DNA from: Buddleja alternifolia
Taxonomy: Eukaryota > Streptophyta > Magnoliopsida > Lamiales > Scrophulariaceae
DNA length: 64,000 nucleotides
Reading direction: 5' to 3'
NCBI GenBank assembly: GCA_019426215.1
Contig: CM033402.1
Span: 7,503,246 to 7,567,245, forward strand
Made by a program: the position numbers and the translations under genes. Below are positions 20,659-33,490 of the stretch, in pieces; position 1 is the first letter of the stretch, and the number at the start of each line of letters is the position of its first letter. The notes below the pieces were generated by a model. The model was not told the DNA's origin. It saw only the letters and a list, made by a program, of their open reading frames with translations, and ran no database searches.

Positions 20659-23250
20659 CAGGACAGAGCCAAGAATTTTACCAAATGCGAGATTATTGTG
20701 ATATAATTTTACAACTTTTTTTTTTGGCCAGATAGATGAATGATTCAAGGGAGAGCAGTACGGTAGGCTATATTTATGAGAGAAAAATAATAAAAAATTA
20801 AGTTTAATTATAACTTTTTATATAATTTATACTCTTACATCCCTTTCTTTTTCGTTATAACCTTTTGTATTTTGGATTCGGGAGAACGAACTCAAAGAAA
20901 GAAAAGGGAGAAAGTATGATATTTTTCGATTTTGAGCTGAAGGTGGGCGAAATTCAAAAATAAAACAATTAAGGTAAAAAAAATTAGTTTTCAAAATTGA
21001 GGGGGGCGAGCGTGCACCTCCAGCCCCCTTTGCTCCATCCCTGATTATTATTATTATTATTATTATTTTGATGCTGAACTGCGGAGCTGAAGTTTGTTAT
21101 TTTAATTATATACTATTTGAATAAAATATTGCTCTGCTATTTTCTCATGCAGTCTATGTTTAAGAATTAAAAAACAATTAAGACGTTATTACTGACTGTA
21201 TCTAGAATTCGAGATGATAAATTTACATGAACTGTATTAACTGGTCATTATTCTAGTGCGGTAACTCAGTCTGAATATATAAATCCTAAATGAATATTAG
21301 TTTCGTTATTTACAAACTTGAAAAATTAGTCTCGTAGGTATTTTTTGCAACTTTGGTCCTATCTTTTAAGAGATGGACGGAATTTCGCGCCTGAAATGCA
21401 TGTGCCGGTAAATTAAGTATTGATAATGCAATGCATGCGGCCAAACTAACGGTTTCCTGTCCATTTCTTAACGATTGAGACTAAAAATGCATCATATTAG
21501 ACTAATATTGCAAAATTGTAAATATTCAGACTAAAATTACAAGGGGCGACGTATCGTCTAGGATTAATGCTGCAGTTTTCTTTTCTCTATCTGTAAAAGT
21601 GTTTTGGTAAGTCTTCAGTGAATCAATTTGATTAAGTGAATTTGACTTGTTCGATTGATTAAGTTGTGGAAATATTTTTAGCCAGTTCTTCAAGATTTTG
21701 TGCTGACAAACTTTTGCATTTCTGAATTTCGCAAGGGTACATAAACGAGCTGGTTGAGGCAGATCACAAAAACCAGACCAAGATCATCTGTTCTGGAACA
21801 TTCTTAAACCCGGGATCGTGGGATGCTGCGCTTCTTGCTGCGGGGACCACTTTATCAGCAATGAAACATATACTCGACGGGCATGGAAAACTTTCCTATG
21901 CGTTGGTCCGACCGCCAGGTCATCATGCCCAACCTACTCAAGCAGATGGATATTGCTTTCTCAACAATGCTGGTCTTGCTGTACAGTTAGCTCTAGATTA
22001 TGGTCTTAATAAGGTTGCTGTCATAGACATCGATGTCCACTATGGGAATGGAACTGCTGAGGGCTTCTATCGCTCTGATAGAGTTTTAACTGTCTCCCTT
22101 CATATGAATCACGGGTCGTGGGGCACGTCGCACCCGCAAAACGGGACCGTGGATGAGCTGGGGGAAGACAAAGGGTTCGGGTATAATTTGAATATACCTT
22201 TGCCAAATGGTTCGGGAGATAGAGGGTATGAGTATGCTATGGATGAATTAGTTGTACCTGCGGTTGAGATGTTTGGACCCGACATGATGGTTCTTGTTGT
22301 TGGCCAAGATTCTAGCGCGGTAAGTTGAATGTCGTTTAATGCTAAAAACACGTGAATTAACTAAGGAGGTGGTCCGAAAGTTGAGATTATAATTAGATCA
22401 AAATGGTGACTTTATGTGTTTCAGAAAGCTGGAAAATTCTAGCTCAGACTTCGGTCGGCTGGACCTACTAATCACATAGGCATCTCACCTTCTTTTTTCT
22501 AGGTAAATTACATAGACACTCCCTCCCTGAGACCTTAATTACAAAAGGCATCCCGAGGTTTGATAAGTTGCTGTAACTTCCCTTGTCAGACTGTATCTTG
22601 GTTATTTTCAAAACTTTAGGGGGCTCGTGTGATTACCCAATAAGTGGGGGTGTGCATGTAACTATCCCATTTTCCCTTTCTCTTTGGCAAAGTGAAATTT
22701 GCATGCCGGTTGGACAAAATTGGTTTGCTCCAATAGTTGTCGAATATAGGTAACTTTATTGTGACTAATCACAATGGCATCTCACTTATTTCTTTGCGCC
22801 GTTTTACTATTTTATGATCTTGATTCCTGCTTTATTCTAAAACGTTTTGTGAAAGTTAAGATGATACTCAAAAGTACAAGAAAATTCACCTTTTCATTTT
22901 GGCATGTCTCTCGATTAAATTGTTTTCGGTGGTGGTGCTTGTTTTTGTCTCAGTTTGATCCAAATGGAAGGCAATGCTTGACAATGGAAGGCTATAGGAA
23001 AATCGGGCATATAGTTCGTAAAATGGCCAACAAGCATAGCAACGGACAGCTCTTGATTGTCCAAGAAGGTGGATATCATGTTACCTATTCGGCTTATTGT
23101 CTGCATGCAACTCTTGAAGGTGTGCTTACTCTTCCAGCTCCTCTATTGTCTGATCCTATCGCTTATTATCCCGAAGATGAATCTTTCACCGTTAAAGCTG
23201 TTGAATCTATAAAGAAGTATCAAAGAGACTTCGTTCCCTTCTTAAAGTAA
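20344..23250 (+). CDS. HDA8: Histone deacetylase, class II, HDA8-like
   Basis: Three exons at 20344-20581, 21736-22319 and 22954-23250, with GT-AG introns and matching phases, encode 372 residues, close to the family's usual length. The enzyme removes acetyl groups from lysine using zinc. Active-site parts are intact: RPPGHH with the two catalytic histidines (about 142-143), DIDVH with zinc ligands Asp179 and His181, GQDSS with the third ligand Asp271, and QEGGY with Tyr315. The N-terminal block NVFWHEGMLKHETGRGVFD is typical of the plant HDA8 group. The start chosen matches family N-termini; an in-frame ATG 13 codons upstream (20305) is less likely. Intron 1 carries an AAT microsatellite with a 385-bp element and a dispersed repeat; intron 2 carries a MITE. 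A decayed second copy of the 3' end lies at 15405. Confidence 0.93.
20604..20658. repeat. AAT/ATT microsatellite in HDA8 intron 1
   Basis: A run of AAT that switches to ATT, interrupted by the 385-bp insertion and resumed at 21044-21066. Confidence 0.9.
20659..21043. mobile_element. hAT-like MITE in HDA8 intron 1 (385 bp)
   Basis: The termini CAGGACAGAGCC and GCTCCATCCCTG are inverted. It is flanked by the octamer ATTATTAT at 20651-20658 and 21044-21051, though within an ATT repeat the duplication is not independent proof. The right subterminal GGGGGCGAG...CCTCCAGCCCC resembles the 813-bp element at 7129-7941, so both belong to one family. Confidence 0.65.
21290..21575. repeat. Dispersed repeat, copy 3, in HDA8 intron 1
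   Basis: Same family as 6085-6380 and 17870-18160 (GGAATTTCGCGCCTGAAATG, GGTAAATTAAGTATTGAT, GAGACTAAAAATGCA). Confidence 0.55.
22501..22675. mobile_element. MITE in HDA8 intron 2
   Basis: Inverted termini GTAAATTACATAGACACTCC and GGGTGTGCATGTAACTATCC; same family as 5783-5984 and the two NEK intron copies. Non-coding. Confidence 0.65.
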
Positions 23251-24135
23251 GCGTAACCGTATTTTTCACTAGCCTTCGTGTGAGATTGGGATTTGTTTTC
23301 CTGCTGTATTAATATCTGTATTCTGTAAATTATTTAATTGTGAATAGTTTGGATGAATTAAGTGTTTGTAGCTCTATATGAAAACATAAGTCCTAAAAAT
23401 TTTGTTCCAGCCTTCAATCTCAGTTGTATAACTTGGATGGCCTTATGGCTTTGACTTCATTTATTGTCACTTGCACTAACATGGGGGTTTTGTGGGGTCA
23501 TTACTAGGACAACTGGGAGTCGAAGTCCCGAGACAAATCAAAATTATTCGTGGAACCTCACTTTATTTATATTGTGGGATTCATATGGAGTTCACTATTG
23601 TGACTATATAGAGATTTTGAGTATGAAAACTTCACTGATATGAGGTCTTCGTGGGGTTATTTCTAGGGACAACCGGACTTGAAGTCCCGAGACAAATCGC
23701 AATTATCCGTGAAATGTAGAAACGAAACCTGCTTATATTCATGTGGTGTGATCCACATGGAGCTGAGTATATACGAATGATTGTGATTATATAGGATTTC
23801 GAGTTATTTATAATTATAAGGAGAAAAAAGTCACAACTTATGACAATTAGGTTAACAAGTCTCGAGTTATTTATGAACTTTTTGAAGGAAAAAAAAATAG
23901 TCACTTCATATAAACACGCTATTTATCTGGGTGATTCTATTTGGGCTTAGCCGACAAATATTGTAACTGAAGATCTCAAAATTGTAGGCCTAAGAAAAGT
24001 TTATATTGCCCATTATTTTTAACTTTTATACGACATCGAACTAACTCTTCATGTTTTTCGGTCTTTTATTGATTGCTAAAATATTACATGAAAAAAAAAA
24101 TCCTCTTCTAGATAAATTAATTGTAATAATTTCTT
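23251..24135. repeat. Segmental duplication, unit 2, downstream of HDA8
   Basis: Collinear with 15512-17095. Shared CCGAGACAAATC repeats and AAGATCTCAAAATTGTAGGC near 23970. Homology fades after about 24135. Confidence 0.65.
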
Positions 24136-26100
24136 GTAGTCTGAGGAGTGAATAAAATGTTTAAGGCCAATGATGCACGAAAACCCAGTCGTGTATTTAA
24201 CAACAAGATGACTGATCGTGTGTAGTAATAGAGCGGACAATTAAATCCGAGATGTCAAACCCATAGAAATTTGTATTCTAGTTTTATGGAGAATTAATGC
24301 AAGTATAACTTAGGATTTAAAAGATATAAACATAAGATAATTAACTAAATAAAATTTAGCTAAGATGCTAAAAACAATGATGAGAGAAGCGATTAAGACA
24401 CATATATCAACACAGATTTACTTGCTTCATATATGATTGTTATTTCTTCAAGTTATTATACTACAATGCTATGGTGGAAAATTAAGATTATTATCAATCT
24501 GATCCCTCGCTCATGATAACCTACGCTAGATTGTGTGTAGCAATCTCTTTTGCATGCATTACAAACTAGAATTTTCCCCGAATAAATCCGATTTTTCTCA
24601 AATAAATCTGGCTAACAGCATTTGGAGTATGTAGCTATCCCTAGCATCAACTGACTTAGAAGATATTATGATTTCTCACCCTAATTCACTTTCTCTTGAA
24701 TAGAGAAACTAGGCAATTAATTAAACATTTGGTAGCTAATCACATGAACGTAATAAAAGCACAAAAATCATAATACATAGCAATCATAGAATTAACTTGA
24801 ATCAAACAACTCTCAAAATTATTCAAGATCAATCCGGCTCTTGTATGGTCTTAATCTAAGAAATTAGTTCATGACTATAAAAGAAAAGATACAAAGAACT
24901 AGATAAATATTCATAGACAAAAAATCTGTCTAAATCTAAGAAACTCCATCTTGTAGAAGATGATCTCCTTCCTTCTTCTTGCTCTTCAAAACTTATGTAA
25001 TCTTGATCCAAAAGTATCCAAGAATATGGAAGAATTAAACCCTAACCCTAAAAACGTGTATATAGCTCTCCTCTACCCTAACACCTCCTTTCTTTTACAG
25101 TTGCACCTAATATATATAGATATAATTTTGGAAGAGTCCTTTTAGGTTTAGAGTTGGAAATTTTCAAAACTGTCTGACCGACATTCACGTCCGTACGTAA
25201 TGCATTCCAGCATCCATGCGTAAGTCATACTCACGTTCGTGCGTACTTCTTATCCACATTCGTACGTAGGACTCTGATTTCTCGGTTCTTCACTGAATAT
25301 GTATTTTATTCCCTCATTTTCCTCAATTGTGATGATTTATACCAGAACTCAAATATCAAACTGATTACACGCATTTGTGGCATAAACTTCTCATAATCGA
25401 GCCTAATTCATATGAACACATGGGATTAAATTACGTAAATCTCAACCCTATCAGCTAACATGTACCAATATATATATATATATATATATATATAATTGTA
25501 ATAGCAAACTATAAGCTACTGATATGGTCAAATATCGCAAAGCTTTGATCTCAAGAAATAACTAACATCATGCAATAATCAAGAAGAATTCCTTTATTGA
25601 TAAGAAAATGAGGATATAAATTACAGAAAGTAAAGCGTAACAATTTTGCCAAAGATCCTGATCCTACTTGTCTATTTAGTATCTATAGTGGTGGGATCCT
25701 CTGGTCTTTGTGCATTGCTCCGTCTTATTTGTAGCTGTTATCGGGTCATAATTGTGATTCATATTTGCTCAAATCTCGAATGGAGTCACGTCATGGAAGT
25801 TCACGCCAATCATTTGGGCCTAAGCTTCGGGGTTAACACATCAAAGTGTTCGGCTTGAGCTTAATCTCTGGTCGAACACATCCAAATAATTACATGCATG
25901 ATAAGTTTATTAATGTTTGTCTGGAATTTTTAATCTATTTGAAATGTATATCAATTATATAACAAGTATAATTTAATCATATTAGGTTAGACAGATCCCA
26001 ATTTTACAAAATTCAATACTCTGCTAAAATTTCCCTTCGATTCTCTTGCTTTCATCCGTCAAAACTTTCTATTTCTGCCAACTTTCTTTAGTCAGTTCTT
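24136..26100. other. Intergenic DNA with a possible retroelement relic
   Basis: No gene. About 24290-25450 reads like part of an old LTR or leader (ACCCTAACCCTAAAAACG, then repeated TCGTRCGTA phrases at 25185-25270), but no matching LTR pair or ends were found. A (TA)n tract occupies about 25456-25494. Short open frames after 25646 have no family features. Confidence 0.3.
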
Positions 26101-26275
26101 AGGGTAATTTTATTGTGGATCGGGAGTGTAGCTCCCGATTCATTTTTCACCACATAAATACTTGGGATGTGGTGGTTTATACAGGGTTAGGTGGTGTGAA
26201 AATCACCCCACTCATTATAAACGTGTGGTGTAAAATAGATAAAGAACAACATTTCCGATTCACCTTAAAATTTTG
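26101..26275. mobile_element. MITE with GATCGGGAG termini, copy 2
   Basis: Relative of 9137-9305: GTGGATCGGGAGTGTAGCTC on the left, CCGATTCACCTTAAAATTTT on the right, with central ACCACA/TGTGGT inversions. It ends only about 30 bp before the large Mutator-like element. Confidence 0.55.
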
Positions 26276-26390
26276 TCATTTCTTATGCCTTTTTGCTATT
26301 AAAATAAGAAAAATTTAAAGAAATATTACATTTTAAAAAAAAAATTCGAAAAATACCACAATTTTGACCGGGTCTCAAAAAATGCAATAA

Positions 26391-26446
26391 AACGCCTTGG
26401 TGCAAGGCGTGATTACTGACAGTCACGCCTTGCCCCAAGGCGTGAT
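26391..26446. repeat. Left subterminal palindromes of the MULE
   Basis: Two near-perfect palindromes, ACGCCTTGG-TG-CAAGGCGT and CACGCCTTG-CCC-CAAGGCGTG, just inside the AT-rich inverted terminus. Three counterparts lie at the other end. They are candidate transposase-binding or CpG-methylated sites (inference). Confidence 0.85.
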
Positions 26447-28458
26447 AACAAATTACCCCTCTGACATTTACCCTGTTCCCCGGTCAACAATACTGTGTTA
26501 TTTATGTATATAAATTCAAGACGAGGAACTTGCATGCATTTGCATACCAAACAACAAACATTGAAATTGTTACGATCAGACTTTTTATATTTTTGTTTTG
26601 GCATTTAACATTCAATACTCGGGATTTTTTGTTCTTTTCTTTTCAAATTGTTTCAGGTAATTTTAATTATATAATTTTTTTAATATTGTAATTATGTATT
26701 AATATTTTAGTTAGTCAAAATTTTAATTTAATGTTTTTAGTATAATTTAGCCGAATAATGTGTTATCATTTTAATTTTAATATGAGATATGATTGATAAA
26801 CTTATATGTATAATTTTAGGTTTAATATTGAAATGACTAGGTTTATGTATTTTTTAGTGTAGTTTAGAATTTTCATATAATATTTAGGTATATTTTTTAA
26901 TAATGAAATACAATTAATTCATCGTAATGCCGTTATGTGTTATTATAATTGTTGTATAATTTTTAGTTATGATTTTGTATAGTTTAATTAATTATGTGTT
27001 ATTATCACTTATTTTTCAATTTAGGAAGGCGAGTACCAGTGGTAGTGCCAATGAGCATATGATATACGGGCCGAAATACAATAGTGTGCTGACAGAGCAA
27101 GCCAATCATAGGTGTGAACTGGTTTTCAGCACAGATGATAGTGAGTTATTACTACGTTCTAGACGAGCAGACTCTCATACATTCAATACTGCTTTTCCGA
27201 AGCTTCCACATCTGCGTGTCCTTCATAAACTTAATGAAATGGGGTTTTACCGCATTTACAAATTAAGTAATATGGAAAATGATTTGGGTCTTGTATCTGC
27301 CCTGGTTGAGAGGTGGCGTTCGGAGACGAACACTTTTCATTTACGAAATGGAGAGGCTACAATTACTCTTCAAGACGTTGGGGTTTACCAGTCGACGGTC
27401 GTCCTGTAATTGCTAATGACAAGTGTTTGACCATCGAACAACATCAAACCAGGATATTTGACATCCTAGGGATTGAGACTATCCGTTCTGATTTTTCGAG
27501 TAATGGGTTCAAGATAAAAGCAAAGAAGGTTGTTGATCATGTGAGTGCGAATAATAACCAAATTACTGCAGTTTTCGACGAAGCGGATGTCGATAAAATA
27601 GCATGTTGTTGGGTATTTTTTGTTGATAGGCGTGATGTGTGCGGACAGTACCGGAGATGTGATTCCATGTTATTGGTTGAAGATGCTAGAAGACGTTCCC
27701 GCAGTCGGCACATATAGTTGGGGGAGTGCTATATTAGCGTACTTGTACCGAGAACTCGCAAAGGCATGTGTGAAAACGAAAAAAAGTATTGCAGGTCCAA
27801 TAAATTTGCTACAGGTGTGATACTTTGTGTTTCAGTACATTGTGTTTTTACCTTATTTGGAACTAAAAATGTTTATGAGATTAATGTATTTACTTTTAAC
27901 AGATTTGGGCATGGTCACGGATAGTCGTTGTTAGGCCTACCAAGCTTCCTCAAGATATTGAGCCGATAGATGAAAATGCCATTGCACGAGCTCCTTATGG
28001 TGCATGGTAAGATAATTCAATACTACTTTTATTAACATCATATTTTCAGTACTTATTTTCGTTTTTCATATTGAAGGTGGTTTCCCCCTCGATCACGGAG
28101 CTATGTTGTTGCTAACAATCTTCCTGCATTCAGAGAGCAGCTTGATTTGATTAGCGATCATCACGTGAGTCATAAATTATAGTCAAATTATCATATTATA
28201 TTATGAAGTATTATATGCTTTTGATATGATTATATTGTGTGTTATTTCCGTTTATTTGGACTCCGTACAATTTTTTGGATACCGACATTGCTGAATTGCC
28301 TCCACAATGTTTGGCTTGGAGAGAGTGGACATCATCTGTCCCATTGATATGCTTTAACATTGTGGAGTGGCACCGTCCCGAGCGTGTTATGCGACAGTTT
28401 GGTTACGTACAAACCATTCCGCCTGCAGTAGAACGCTTTAGGAGGGTTAATCGCAGGT

Positions 28459-29232
28459 AGGGGTGTACACGGTCGGGTTCGGGCGGTTTTACAAAAAAAA
28501 TTAACCCGACCCGACATGTGTGGGTTGACAAAATATCAAACCGAAAATGCATAATTATCTTTTCAAACCGAGGGGTTCGGGTCGGTCGAATTTAATATTT
28601 TAGCGGGCGGGTTGGCGGGTTATCAAATTATAGTTATAATTTTTACAACTTAATTTTAGTTATAATTAGTAAGTAAGAAATTAATTATTATACTTTTTGT
28701 ACATTTAACTAAAAAAATTGAGTTGGTGAGAAATACACAAATAAGTGTTGTTATTAAATAAAATTCATATTACCATGATTTCTAATTAGTGAAAAACTCT
28801 AAAATATTAATACAATTAATGTTTTTTGTAAATTTATCATCAAAATATTCATATACATATAAATTTTTTGTTCAAATCAAATAAAAACAAGCGTTCAAGC
28901 GAGTCAATTAGTTTGCTCAAATAAAAAATAAAATATGTTACATGAATATTAATAAACCACTCTTATTAGAGAGTATATATGCATATATAGTTTTCAAAGT
29001 TTAGTGTTAATCTTTAACTATATATACTTATACTTGTAACATAAATAATTAGCGGTCGGGTTGCGGGTTAGGCGGGTTACAATTATTAAACCCACCACCC
29101 GACCCGAAAGTGGCGGGTTGCAATATTTTCAACCCGCCACTATTATTTAATAATTCTAAACCGGCGGTTTTCGGGCGAATCGGCTAGGGTTGAGCGGTTC
29201 GGGCGGGTGGGGCGAGTTTATGTACACCCCTA
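28459..29232. mobile_element. Non-autonomous hAT element (774 bp) inside the PMD gene
   Basis: Termini TAGGGGTGTACA and TGTACACCCCTA form a perfect 12-bp inverted repeat. They are flanked by a perfect 8-bp duplication, ATCGCAGG, at 28451-28458 and 29233-29240, the hAT hallmark. Subterminal regions are rich in GGGTTCGGGC/GCCCGACCC-type repeats; the centre is AT-rich and encodes nothing. Removing it rejoins the PMD reading frame. Confidence 0.95.
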
Positions 29233-29655
29233 ATCGCAGGGGACGAGATGTGGCAAACATGGTAGGAGAATTCAGTCGGGAAATTGAAATGTGGTATAAC
29301 CGTGAATATCACACAGTAAATGGAGTTCCTGGTTTGGGCACGGCACCGGGCTATGACGAGTGGTATCAATCCATCACGCGTCGTTTTATATCGCGGACCT
29401 TTAATTGGTCGAGAAACACATACCAAACAGGGACGGGTCCTCTTCTGTATAATGTGGTTAGTATTTGATTTGATGCATGATATTTTACTACATCTCTTAT
29501 TTCTTTTATCTCATACTTTTGTTTATTTTTTCAGCATAATGAAGTTCAGAATGCGCAAAACCTCCTCGGACAAGTCCCTCAGACTGACAGTGATGCTGAC
29601 AGAATATTAGGGATAGTGAGATCGAGTCTTTCTCACATTGCTAGTTTGGTAGGAG

Positions 29656-29752
29656 AGGAGGATGCACGACAAAGATGGTCTCACAGTGAGGATGCATGGC
29701 AAAGATAGACTCACACTGAGGATGCACGACAAAGATGGACTCACACTCAACA
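29656..29752 (+). repeat. Tandem repeat in the PMD tail
   Basis: Three copies of a 30-bp unit (GAGGATGCACGACAAAGATG plus CTCACACT) encode an EDARQRWTHT-like repeat. The second copy has TGG changed to TAG, a stop. Confidence 0.85.
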
Positions 29753-32498
29753 GCTCCGTGTCGATCCCCCATCACCGGTATATCGTCCCACATTCGATCC
29801 GCAATCACAAATTTTACACCCCACACCTGATCAACAATCACAAGGTTTCTATTATGGAGAAGGCACTTCATATTCCCAATCACAATGTTTCAATTATGAA
29901 GGAGAAGGCACTTCCTATAGGAGGTCAGACTCGTCGGGCACATGGATACCTTTAGATATGATGTTTGGCGCAACAGAGTCAACTCCACAGCAGAATCAGA
30001 GAAATATTTCTCCTGTTCCTTTAGCTTGGGATATGAACAGCCCTGCACCTCAAGAACAAGAATACGTAACTCAAGAAAATCAGCCGACACCGAGAAATGA
30101 TCGACGGCGGCGATCCGAAAGGGTGGCGAATCCTATTATTTGCCTTACAGAGTTGCAACGTCGAAGGGAAAGGCAACAATAGAAACCTTTGTAACTAATT
30201 TTATTATCCCATTTTTTGTATTTTATTAGTATTAGTTTAGTTATTGTTCAATAATTTAGTTTTATTATCCCTTAAAGTGTTACAAACAAAAAAAATCACA
30301 AGAACTATCTCTAATTATTAAGGCAATAAGGAAATTCTTTTTTTATTAAAACAAAAAATATTACAACATAGACATTCAATACTAATTAAACAATAAAATA
30401 TTAAAATAGTGCTCAACAATCTACAAGTCCATCTCATTTTGAATGCAAGTGCTCATGTTTCTGCCCACAAGTCGTTTCTTCTTCGAATAAGGGTCGTGGA
30501 CTAGCTCAAAATTTGGGGTATCCCAATAATACTTGTCAAGCAACGGATAGAACCTTCCTTCATATGTTTTGATATACTCATCAACTCCGTAATATTGTTT
30601 AACAAGAATTATCGACCTTAAAGTCATTGCTTTGGCCAAGGCAACCGCATGTGAGCATGGAATTCCAATTGTCGTCCAATGTCCACAAGAACAATTTTGA
30701 TTTTTTAGGTCTACAGAGTACCTTCGACCACGACTTTCGAATTGGGCGCAACAAAAAACTTGGCCAGTTTGGTTAGAATAAGAAAATTTTCTAACTTCGT
30801 GGCTACTGGAAGCGTCGGTCTCTTTCTCGTATAGTTTAGTAGCTTGTCTTGTCAAGGGACCGTTGCTCTTCATTTTTAAACCATCTACCGCTCGATCACA
30901 AAAATACGTAGCAAGTTTATGGAATGTGAATTCCACAATAGCTGAAGGTGGAAGATGTCGAGCTATTTTCATCACATTATTAAAGCTCTCTCCCATGTTT
31001 GTAGTCATAATGCCTGCACGCACCCCTCCGTCATGTGAAAGTGTCCATTTTTCTTTCTCGATTTTGTCCAACCAAGCTCCAGCCTCTTCATTCAATGCTC
31101 GAATTTTGTTCATTTCATGTTCAAATTTTTCGATGCTATGTGCATTTCTTGCATTAGAGCATAGTTGCTTCAAAGCCTTATTTTTGAATGTGTGGTTAAA
31201 GTTCGAAACCACATGACGCAGACAATATCGATGACATCCTAGAGGAGGGTGAAACGCGCGTGCAATTTTGGCTCCATTTAATAGGCCCTGGTGACGATCA
31301 GAAAGAACGCAAACGCCTTCATTGGGTAAAACAAAATAGTGGCTCAGACACCGTAGAAACCAAAGTCAGGATTCATTCGTCTCATTATCGACGATTGCGA
31401 ATGCAAGAGGTAAGATGTTATTATTTCCATCCAGAGTAGTTGCAATCAACAACTTACCATTGTAGCGTGCATATAGATGTGTCCCATCGACACAAATGAC
31501 TCTCCGACAATGTTGGAATCCATCTATACATGGTTTGAATGCCCAAAACACATACTTCAACACTTTTGGATCTTCATACGCATCTTTGTGTACCCATTCA
31601 ACAATTGTGCCTGGATTCCATTTCTTGATAGCTCCCAATAACTTAGGTAAGTTTCGCACGGAGTCCTCCCAAGTCCCGTATACAAGTTCATTTGCACGTT
31701 GCAAACTGTACCAAGCCTTGCCATAACTTATTTGGCATTTCCATTTCTGATGTACAAGTACGATTATTTGATTGATCTCAAACGCTGGATTTTGTTCCAC
31801 ATGTGGTATAAGTTCGTTGGCAATCAAATTCATGTCTAAGTTTGGGTGTTTCTCCCTGGTATTGTCAAAGAGACATGAGTGTAACTTACCGAATTTTGAT
31901 ATTATCCACATGTTTAGTTTCACGTTGAAATGAGCTTGGAGTTCAAATTCGCACCCCTCGCGTTTGTCTTTGTGTTTGCATACTACTTTCCACTTGTTTG
32001 GTTCACTGATCGTCACCTTGTACTCGCGTTTTTGGTGCTTTACATGGTAATCTTTCACCGCTTTTTGCAAGCTCCTTTTGTTCTCAAATACCAAACCCAA
32101 ACCAAGATTACCTATTCGATAATCATAGACCATATCCCTTATTTGTACTCCACTTAGTAGACCTAATGAGTCTCCTTCTACTTCGGGATCTTTTGTGGAA
32201 AAAAATGGGAGTACTCTGTGAAGTCTTTCTCGAGCCACTGTGGGAGGAGCATCTTCCTCCTCAATTTCCTCATCATCATCAGTTGGTATATAGTTCATTT
32301 CTTCATCCATGTCAGTGTGTGAAGGGTAGTAATCCGAATCTGATGATTCAACATCCTCGTTATCTTCAAACTGATCCAAATGGGGTTCTGCTGAACTGCT
32401 CGCCCCTGCGTGGTGAGAAAAATAAGCATTGTAGTTGGCTTCCTCAAAATGCTCATAAGGGCCTAAATGGACAAACAAAAAATTTGAAAGAAACACGG

Positions 32499-33047
32499 TG
32501 ATCTAACCTAAATCCGGGGACCCAAGTTTCTCAGTCTGGAATGACACGATTCACTCCACGAGTATGATGATGAAGAATTATGGTTGCACTCAATGATAAT
32601 TAAGCTACCTACGTACCTAATTAGGATCAAGCCTACGTAGTTCTATATTGGTTAGTGTATGCAGAGTCGTACTCGGTGAACGAATCTAGTCTCCAATTTT
32701 ATAAGTGTAAGGGGAAGTACTCCTCAGTCTATAGACTCGTTGTTAATGAACATACGAGGCTAGCTCTTGAGAGAATATTCCAAAGATTCCAACCCCTAAT
32801 AAATGTTATGAGGGGGTATTTATAGTGCACACTCTGTACCAATGGTTGTTGGGCACTCATAGGATGCTGACAGGTGGCACTAACGGACTGCGGATGACTC
32901 GTATGTGTGGGGTCGGGTCAGGGAACGACCCGACCCGGTACTGTTACTTAGCGCGGACCTAGTCTAGCAACTCGGTTTCTGGGCCTCTGTTGGGCCTGGG
33001 TTCATTATTCGCCTCTTATTGGGCTTATCTCCTATTTTATTATATCA
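32499..33047 (-). repeat. 3' LTR of the Tat-type element
   Basis: 549 bp, TG...CA on its own strand. A TATAAATA box (complement at about 32817-32824) is present. Differs from the other LTR at about nine sites, mostly transitions. Confidence 0.95.
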
Positions 33048-33064
33048 TTAAGTCCCCACTTCTT
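33048..33064 (-). other. Polypurine tract
   Basis: Next to the 3' LTR the minus strand reads GAAGAAGTGGGGACTTAA, a purine-rich plus-strand primer of the type seen in plant gypsy elements. Confidence 0.7.
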
Positions 33065-33483
33065 CAGTTTGAAGAATTAGGCGTGTAACGACTTGAATTC
33101 ATGCTGAGGAAGTAGTGATTTAGTTACGACTTAAATTTATGCCTTCTCGTACTCGTTTTCATAACCATTATCAGTGGGAGTTCTAACTCAATTATATTTC
33201 TTTTATTTTCGATTTTTATCATAAATGATAATTTTATCCTTAATTTGCCTATATTAATAGGAATTATTATTACTCGAGAGACGTGTCTTTTTGGCAACAG
33301 ACGTGTCTTTTCTGGCAATTTATATCGAGACGTGTGGCTCAGTTAACGCCCAGCCGTCATATCTTCTGGCCTCAATAGTCGCGTCATTTAATGTCATCAG
33401 TTACTTTTCATCCGAAGCGTCACTTCATTTTAACCGTTAGATGTAATGAATCCAGACCGTCACATCTCCTACTCTCTTCTCCC

Positions 33484-33490
33484 TATAAAT
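33484..33490 (+). promoter_or_regulatory. TATA box of the antisense gene
   Basis: CCCTATAAATAGTCC lies 189 bp upstream of the antisense ATG at 33673, a plausible distance with a 5' leader of about 150 bp. It sits between the 3' LTR and the ATG, so the antisense gene may have its own promoter rather than use the LTR. Confidence 0.6.

Larger units (their letters stand above)
26969..30182 (+). pseudogene. Plant mobile domain (PMD / aminotransferase-like) gene of the MULE
   Basis: PMD proteins include the nuclear silencing factors MAIN and MAIL1, and related frames ride in plant transposons. Blocks seen in order: LRVLHKLNEMGFYRIYKL, LVSALVERWRSETNTFHL, GEATITLQDVG, LPVDGRPV, YWLKMLEDVPAVGTYSWGSA, LAYLYREL, IWAWSRIVVVRPTK and the last PMD part MRQFGYVQTIP. 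Several GT-AG introns fit (for example 27814-27901). A low-complexity tail with Gln-, Ser- and Asn-rich stretches ends at 30182. It is broken by a frameshift near 27380, another near 27625, a stop near 29706 and the hAT insertion at 28459-29232. The true first exon may lie upstream of the listed start. It occupies the second-gene position of a MuDR-like element. Confidence 0.8.

Noticed and set aside
24290..25450. Possible solo LTR
   Set aside because: Sequence style resembles old LTR leader DNA, but no TG...CA ends with a target duplication were found.
26391..26446. Palindromes considered as a CRISPR-like or rho-independent terminator signal
   Set aside because: Plant nuclear context, no spacer array, and they lie within MULE termini, which explains them better.
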